NCBI GenBank assembly: GCA_009602735.1
Contig: WELA01007315.1
Coordinates: 589,581-630,325, forward strand
Direction of reading: 5' to 3'
DNA: 40,745 bases
Source of the DNA: Mesotaenium endlicherianum
Taxonomy: Eukaryota; Streptophyta; Zygnematophyceae; Zygnematales; Mesotaeniaceae
Position numbers and translations under genes: made by a program. Below are positions 35,290 through 40,745 of this stretch, piece after piece. Under the pieces are notes generated by a model. It had not been told where the DNA came from. It ran no database searches and saw nothing but the letters and a program-made list of their open reading frames with translations. Positions within the stretch are counted from its first letter, which is position 1, and every line of letters starts with the position of its first letter.

Positions 35290-35578
35290 GCTGGGAAAGT
35301 TTGCAAGGACGTGCCACATAAGAAAGTAAGCTGTTTTATTAGGTCTCACTCAGATTCATTTGCAAGGAAGGTAGGCAATAGAAGATTTCTAAGACATAGA
35401 GATGGAGTGCAAGAGACCATCGGATTTTATTGTACAGGGAGTACAGAAGTGCCCATTCTTACGACACATTATGGAACCAACAAGCTTCAGGATGAGGGCT
35501 GATTCAAGTGTGGATAGGAGCGAAATTCAGCAGCCAGCAACGAGAGGGCCGATCTTTGAGGATGGACCTAGTTTTGAC

Positions 35579-36706
35579 ATGGCCTTCCGCCTCTTTCATG
35601 GTCGTGACGGAGTTGTGCCTTTGGCTAGATGTGAACAAGTATCAACCTGCAGACAGGCTGAATCTGTTGCTCATGTTCCAGTATCACTAGCAGCGAGTGC
35701 TGCTACGATAAGCTTGTCAGGTTTTGGGGGACCGACAGGACCATTTGGATTCGAGGCGTTCAAAGCAGCTAGGGATGCGAAAATAAATTCGCATAACAAG
35801 GACGAGAGAAAGCCGGCTGACAAGGTATGCCTACTTTAGTATCTTTTACTAAATTGTTCTGCATATACAGGGGTTTTCTTGGCATCTCATCAAATCCAGG
35901 TTTCTCGCGAGTGCTGTGTTTAGCCATTCTGATGCCCAAGCTTAGCTATTCTATCTCGATTTATGTCATGACGTCACAGTAAGGGGTTTGTTAGCTGGGC
36001 CGAAGTACCACGATGTGCTTAGTAGCAGGACAAGGCAGTGATTGACTGAAGTATGAAACTGTTCTATCCTTCTTTCTTGCAGGTTTCTATGAACCATCAA
36101 GCCTCCAGTAGTGACTGGTTAGCTACGGGGAGTTGCCCAATCGCGAAGTCTTTTCGTGCTTTGAATGGGACACTACCTTTCCTAGCAGGGGTTCTTAAGC
36201 CACCAGCAGGCATGAAGCTTGAGTGCCCTCCAGCAATCATTGCTGCTCGAGTTGCGCTCTCAAAAACCCCTGCAATGAAGAAATTGAGGCCTCAGGCTTT
36301 ACCTGTGAAGGTGTTGGCAATAGGTGCTATGGGGCTGGCATTTAATATTCCTTTAGGGGTATGGAGAGAGCACTGTGAAAAGTTTTCACCCCAATGGATT
36401 ATTGCTGTCCATGCATCTGTGCCTTTCATAGCCATGCTAAGGAAGGCTGCGCTGATGCCCAAATACGCTATGGCTTTCACCATAGCATCTGCCATTATCG
36501 GACAAACGATTGGATCAAGAGTGGAAAGAAGACGAGTTGCAGGCCTTGGTGACGTCTCCCCTCTATCAACGGGGCTTGCAGTGGCGAAGAGGAAGAAGAG
36601 GGAGACACAGGAGGCTACGGCAGAATCATTTGCGCCATGTGGTATCGCAGATTTCAGACATAGGACACATGGGGTTAGTGGTCCAGGACCAGTCGCTGTA
36701 GCTTGA
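35579..36706 (+). CDS. conserved plant-type membrane protein of unknown function
   Basis: Exons 35579-35824 and 36083-36706 (TGA), joined in phase, 289 residues. The start MAFRLFHGRDGVVPLA is chosen because remembered plant homologues begin with this conserved motif. The frame is open upstream to 35402 with other ATGs (35402, about 35489), so a longer N-terminus is possible. ATISLSGFGGPTGPFGFEAF is followed by a polar segment, then SDWLATGSCPIAKSFRALNG, LKPPAGMKLECPPAIIAARV and LRPQALPVKVLAIGAMGLAF. Three hydrophobic segments (about residues 155-175, 190-210 and 218-235) could cross a membrane: KVLAIGAMGLAFNIPLGVW, WIIAVHASVPFIAMLRKA and YAMAFTIASAIIGQTIGS. The C-terminus is basic and polar. 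I recall similar full-length plant proteins but no assigned function; organelle location is unknown. Confidence 0.78.
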
Positions 36707-37017
36707 ACTTCTAGAGATGGAGATCTTCTTGCAAGGCGAATCCACCACTGAAGTGGTTTAGGTTGCATCTTCACCCTCAAAAGCCTTGGTTCATTCACCA
36801 AGTTGTATATATGTGTCATCTTATTCATTGCACATTGCAACATTACAATAAAAGAGACAATTTGAACAGTTGATAGAGGCCTATTGTTCGATTGAGGCAC
36901 ACGTGCTGAAGGTACTCTGTCTAGATGCTTGGACGCCTCTATGAAGGTTTTTTCTTGAACAAATGTTCCAGTCTTCAATATGTGCAGTGTGCTGCTGTCG
37001 TCAGTAAGGTGTGCCGA

Positions 37018-37022
37018 TGTAA
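37018..37022 (+). promoter_or_regulatory. candidate poly(A) signal TGTAA of the membrane-protein gene
   Basis: 312 nt after the stop at 36706. An AATAAA at 36847-36852 is an alternative. Confidence 0.3.
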
Positions 37023-37819
37023 ACTCTGTGAGCAGAAAGTTCTACTTGTGACGTAGTTTACAGTTGTGCACCTTTCTGGGCCATCCGTGCAACTTCAGTT
37101 CACGGTATCATGGTTGTAGGTCAAAGCTGGTTCAACAGATATTTCAGATTGTTCGCCATGTTCTAGCGTTGATTGCCTCATTAAGGTGAGGCAGACAGAG
37201 TTTTGCCCTCTCCTGCCGTCAGATGTCAGTCGGTGTGAGAAAGTGCTCTTTGGGGTTGCTGCTACGAGCGGCCATGACCATGGCAAGGCCTCGCCTAACA
37301 CACACTGGGGCGTGTAAACGAGGTCGCAGACATGGGTGCTTTGATGCAGAGTCCTTGCTTCGTGGAAAAAAAATGGGAGGCAATGGCAGGGGTGGCAGAT
37401 GGGGCTGGGCAGGGGCTTGGCCGCCATGGCTGGCTGCTTGGTAGACTTTGGTTCAAATGGGTTTCTATGTTTTTTGCAAGAATCAATCTGTTTGAATGTT
37501 GCCGGCTGCCATCGACTTGTTCTGACACTTTTTATTGTGGCTGTTTGGGCGTTCGTAAAAGCAAACTTTTTGGCCCCAAATATTGACCCCTCCCACAAGT
37601 TGAAACGACCATGTGCCATCATTACTGAACTTTGACATGTGCTAAGTTGCCAGTTGGTAAAACACTTCATATTTCTGCTAGGTACTTGACAGACACTAAG
37701 TAGTATTACAACAAAAACGAGGAATCTACCCTTTAAGAAGCATGTTGTTACTGTTCCTTCAATGCAACATGAGACTTTAATTCTGGAACTTCCCTTTACC
37801 CACGCTTATTTGGCTCTAT

Positions 37820-37824
37820 TTACA
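37820..37824 (-). promoter_or_regulatory. candidate poly(A) signal TGTAA of the RING-TPR gene
   Basis: TGTAA on the minus strand 66 nt beyond the stop at 37891, the tightest spacing in the window. Confidence 0.45.
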
Positions 37825-37890
37825 AGGAGAAGATATCACTGTCGCAACTACCCTGGCATATCACTAAATAACCCATCTGGTGTCTGGCCT

Positions 37891-39995
37891 TTACAGGGGG
37901 GGGAGCTTAAGGGCTGCATCCAGCTGCTCGCGGATGAAATGAAGAGTGCTAGCTCTCTGCATGCAGAGCACACCACCAAAAAGAGGCGTTACATTTTGCA
38001 GTCAACAAATGCATCTAAAACTTAAAAGTTCTGCATATGGCTCCCATATTGCGCTCCACAAATGCATGGTAAACCATCAAAGTCCTGCATATGGCTCCCA
38101 ACCTTCTGGGAGGCAGGAAGATCAAGGCACAACTGAAACACCACGAATGCATAATGATAAAAAGTATCGAGGCGAACTTGTGAGTAGCATAATACCACAT
38201 ACCCTGGTCAACACAGCCGCATGGGCTGCATCTTCAAGAATGTGAAGCTTCTCGGCAGTTTCTGCCGCTTCTTGGAAGCCCTCCACCGAGCCCTTCGCAT
38301 TCCCCATAGCTCTGTCCACATCCGCCACTTTGGCGAGTGAAACAGCCACATCCAGAACCTGACACACAACTTGACAGAGTTAGAGCACTTGTCTCTGGAC
38401 AATATATTTGACTCCAATTTTTGCACATCCTGCCAAGCTAAAACAAGAATCTGGCATCGGGCTATTTACGTGGGTTCCACTAAGCCCAGCACAATAACAT
38501 GTAGTCAACGTGCTGCCACATGTATAAAACAGCTGGGGTCCCCTTCCGACAAAACACCCTCCTCTAATCCTCCCTCCCCCCCAAAAGCTAGCCCATGGCT
38601 TTGCGTAACGCAGAACTCATCACCTTCCATTGGAGCGAGAGGTCCACACAGCTTCAGCTCAGCATGGCTAACCTGAGATGGACCGGCGAGCTCTGGATCC
38701 CTCGCCACAAACGCACGTCGCTCTGTCAAGGCTTTCTCGTAGAACACCCGGGCCCCCTCCAAGTCCCGGGCGTAGTAGCGCAGATCGCCCAGCTTGTTCC
38801 ACGACACTGCTAGCGCGTGCACCACCTGCCCAACGGAGCTAACGCCCACGCTCAGTAAACATCTCTCCCTGCCGTCCTGATGTACGACTCAGCAGGGTAA
38901 AAGCACAAAACAAAGGTCCATCGAAAATGCACTAAGAGTACTCACGCACACGAGCAACGAGGTATTTCAAGTGGAACGCACTCATGCCTCCATACTTGCT
39001 TATGAAAGGTTGGGGCCAACCAGTGCAAGCGTGAGCCCAAGGCGAGCAGTGCATGCTGACTGCGAAAAGAAGGCATCAATTCCAATCGAGACCTGAACTT
39101 CCCAACTCTCGCGTGCTCCCAGAAGGCTTTCAAGTGTACCATCCCAAGGTGGAGGGCTGACAACTTCTGCTATATCGTGATCTATCAAGGAGCAAGAAAC
39201 TGGGACAGAGCCCAACCACCTCAGCATCTCTGTCCTCAACGGCTGCCAGGGACTGGGCGGCATCCTCGTAGTAGGTGCCTGCCTCGTCAGCGTCGCCCCC
39301 TATGCGGCTGCCACCACGCCTCAAGCACACGCACCGAGCCTCCCCTGCCCCATCAGAGCTTCATGGAGAGCACGGTGCTCAAAGAGCATCCACAGGCAAC
39401 GTGGCTGCTTGACGCAAGCTGACTGCGAAATCTGCGAGGCCAAAAGAAAACTCTCGGACTCGTCTACGGCACCGGAGTCACTAAGACTGGCACCAGGACT
39501 CACGAAGCTGCTGGCGTGCAACGGCTGTAAGACGTTGACTCCATACACAACAGAGCCACGTGGGGAGAACATCAGAAGACTGACCCAGAGCGCAGCACTC
39601 TCAGGTTGGAGGGACGAGGGTTCTGCGACTCCTGGACACAGTAGAGAACCGTCCGAAAGGCCAGTGACAGCCGGGACCTAAGTCCCAACAACAGAACAGA
39701 AGAGAGACGAGCCCCCAAGAGGGAAGACTGTACGGTCCCCCAAAAGCGACAATAAGCCTACCTGCAGTCACCAAGAGAGCCAAGAACAGCGCCTAGCTGG
39801 CAAGACAGGTCACGCCTGGCAGCGCCCTCACGCGCCAGCTCATCACGCAGATCCCCCAGGCACAAGAGCAGCCTCTGCTTTGCGCTCGCCACGTTGCCAG
39901 CCTGGAACGCCTGTGACACACAGACAGCCAGAGTGACAGACAGACAAGCCGTCAATGACAGCAGAATCCTCAAGCTTGGAAGCACGCACACCTTC

Positions 39996-40049
<54 letters not shown>

Positions 40050-40647
40050 GCGCATGACCAGCCATGCACCAGGCATGCAGCATAGGGACACCCTTGAAAA
40101 CAGAGAACCCTAGCACAGCACGCTTGCAGACAGTGGGAGGGGGAGAGCGAGTAGAAGGCCGGCCAGCCAGCTATGAGGTATCCTAGACAAGCAGAAGTGC
40201 TCCCAGCAAGCGATTTAACTGCTGCTGCTGCTAACATCTGCTCCGCCTGCTGCTGCAGCTCCATCTCCTCCGGCCAAACCAGTCCTGACGAACCTTTAAT
40301 GAACTGACATGCCTGAGACCAGAACACAGAGGAAGGTTACTAATACTGCGATATGAGAGATGTCCTCTGCCACGACTAAGGAGCAGCTTACCCGCATGGC
40401 GTGCTGGAGCAAGAAGCTGCCGGGGACTGCCATGGGCTCGTTGTAAGCCGCAACGTCCAGCTTCTTCAGTATCTCCTTCTGCTGCTCCCTGCTGCCATCC
40501 ACGTCAGCTGCAGCGTCTTTGGCGGCAGCCTTGAGGACATGCCCTTCCACAAAGCGATCAACGAGGGCCTGCATGTCCTCATCTGGCGCCAGGGAATCAA
40601 TGTCCGCTCCGCACAGAGGGCAGTCTCTAAAACGCATTACACAGCCC
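37891..40647 (-). CDS. RING finger-TPR protein, likely E3 ubiquitin ligase (5' partial)
   Basis: Minus-strand exons 40647-40392, 39910-39762, 39307-39220, 38825-38673, 38358-38203 and 37956-37891 (TAA), all in phase, about 289 visible residues. The first visible exon carries the second half of a RING finger, GCVMRFRDCPLCGADIDSL, with the final Cys-x2-Cys pair. The first zinc ligands lie beyond the window. Helical repeats follow: SFLLQHAMRAFQAGNVASAK, LSCQLGAVLGSLGDCSRIGG, AVSWNKLGDLRYYARDLEGA and VLDVAVSLAKVADVDRAMGN, recognisable as TPR-like units (for example ALAVSWNKLGDLRYYARDLE then ARVFYEKAL). The C-terminus is RASTLHFIREQLDAALKLPP. I recall full-length plant proteins with this order. 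Ubiquitin ligase activity is inferred from the RING; partners are unknown. The open frame at 39758-40327 that runs through intron 1 is not used: the family joins AMR directly to AFQAGN. Confidence 0.85.
39997..40052. repeat. compound (CA)n(CG)n microsatellite
   Basis: About 19 CA units pass directly into about 9 CG units, in an intron of the RING-TPR gene. The CG part is a potential Z-DNA former. Confidence 0.95.
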
Positions 40648-40667
40648 CTGTTCACACATTCACATAC

Positions 40668-40670
<3 letters not shown>

Positions 40671-40745
<75 letters not shown>
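40671..40745. repeat. compound (CA)n(GA)n microsatellite at the window edge
   Basis: About 14 CA units followed by at least 23 GA units to the last base. On the coding strand of the RING-TPR gene this is (TC)n(TG)n, ending 24 nt before the RING exon's acceptor. Confidence 0.97.

Larger units (their letters stand above)
36707..37890. other. short intergenic region between convergent genes
   Basis: 3' UTRs of the unknown membrane protein (+) and the RING-TPR gene (-). An AATAAA lies at 36847-36852 and a TGTAA at 37018-37022 for the plus-strand gene. A 191-codon minus frame (37670-37095) is not recognised and is probably chance. Confidence 0.55.

Noticed and set aside
36292..36978. 228-codon minus-strand frame opposite the unknown membrane protein
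   Set aside because: It is the antisense shadow of a strongly conserved plus-strand exon.
37095..37670. 191-codon minus-strand frame
   Set aside because: Lies in the expected 3' region of the upstream plus-strand gene; sequence is rich in Cys, His and Ser without any domain pattern.
39758..40327. 189-codon frame that extends the RING-TPR exon through CA repeats
   Set aside because: It reads through a CA/CG microsatellite as Cys-Val repeats; the family joins AMR to AFQAGN, so this DNA is intron.
1..40745. tRNA, rRNA, transposase or reverse transcriptase genes
   Set aside because: No GTTCGANNC-type tRNA arm in a foldable context, no rRNA-like block and no transposon protein motif was recognised; a tRNA scan was not possible here.

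Overview
The window is nuclear DNA of a photosynthetic eukaryote of the green lineage, most likely a chlorophyte alga. All recognisable genes are split into many short exons with GT-AG introns. Their products match plant-type families: IBR5 phosphatase, thioredoxin o, plant-type hydroxypyruvate reductase, malectin-like ectodomain, and a plant BAR-like/proline-rich family. TGTAA, the usual chlorophyte poly(A) signal, lies 66-312 nt after four of the stop codons. The species cannot be fixed from sequence alone. Family assignments come from remembered homologues, not from a search. Exon borders were read by eye from splice signals, phase and family alignment.

Layout: (1) 22-5292 (+), 3' part of a WDR20/creC-like WD40 protein, 8 exons. 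(2) 7151-9303 (+), mitochondrial thioredoxin o-like protein, 6 exons. (3) 11197-13227 (-), IBR5-like dual-specificity phosphatase, 5 exons. (4) 14881-23064 (+), about 950-residue BAR-like/low-complexity protein, about 11 exons. (5) 25443-27203 (-), malectin-like ectodomain with one membrane helix and no kinase, its 5' end lost in a 668-bp assembly gap. (6) 30844-33243 (-), D-2-hydroxyacid dehydrogenase (hydroxypyruvate/glyoxylate reductase), 3 exons. (7) 35579-36706 (+), conserved plant-type membrane protein of unknown function. (8) 37891-40647 (-), RING-TPR protein whose N-terminus lies beyond the window. Genes 2/3, 4/5 and 7/8 converge; 3/4 and 6/7 diverge.

Composition is patchy. The WD40 gene, the later part of the BAR-like gene and the malectin-like gene are GC-rich, with introns full of TG/CA, poly-G/poly-C and TGCC/CAGC repeats. 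The thioredoxin, phosphatase and much of the intergenic DNA is AT-rich and nearly free of long microsatellites. The genes do not form an operon or cluster; they look like an ordinary set of unrelated housekeeping and signalling genes. I found no new multi-gene system. The most unusual signals are at RNA-processing level: TG-repeat tracts just upstream of 3' splice sites in five genes, and complementary poly-G and poly-C tracts flanking two exons of the WD40 gene.
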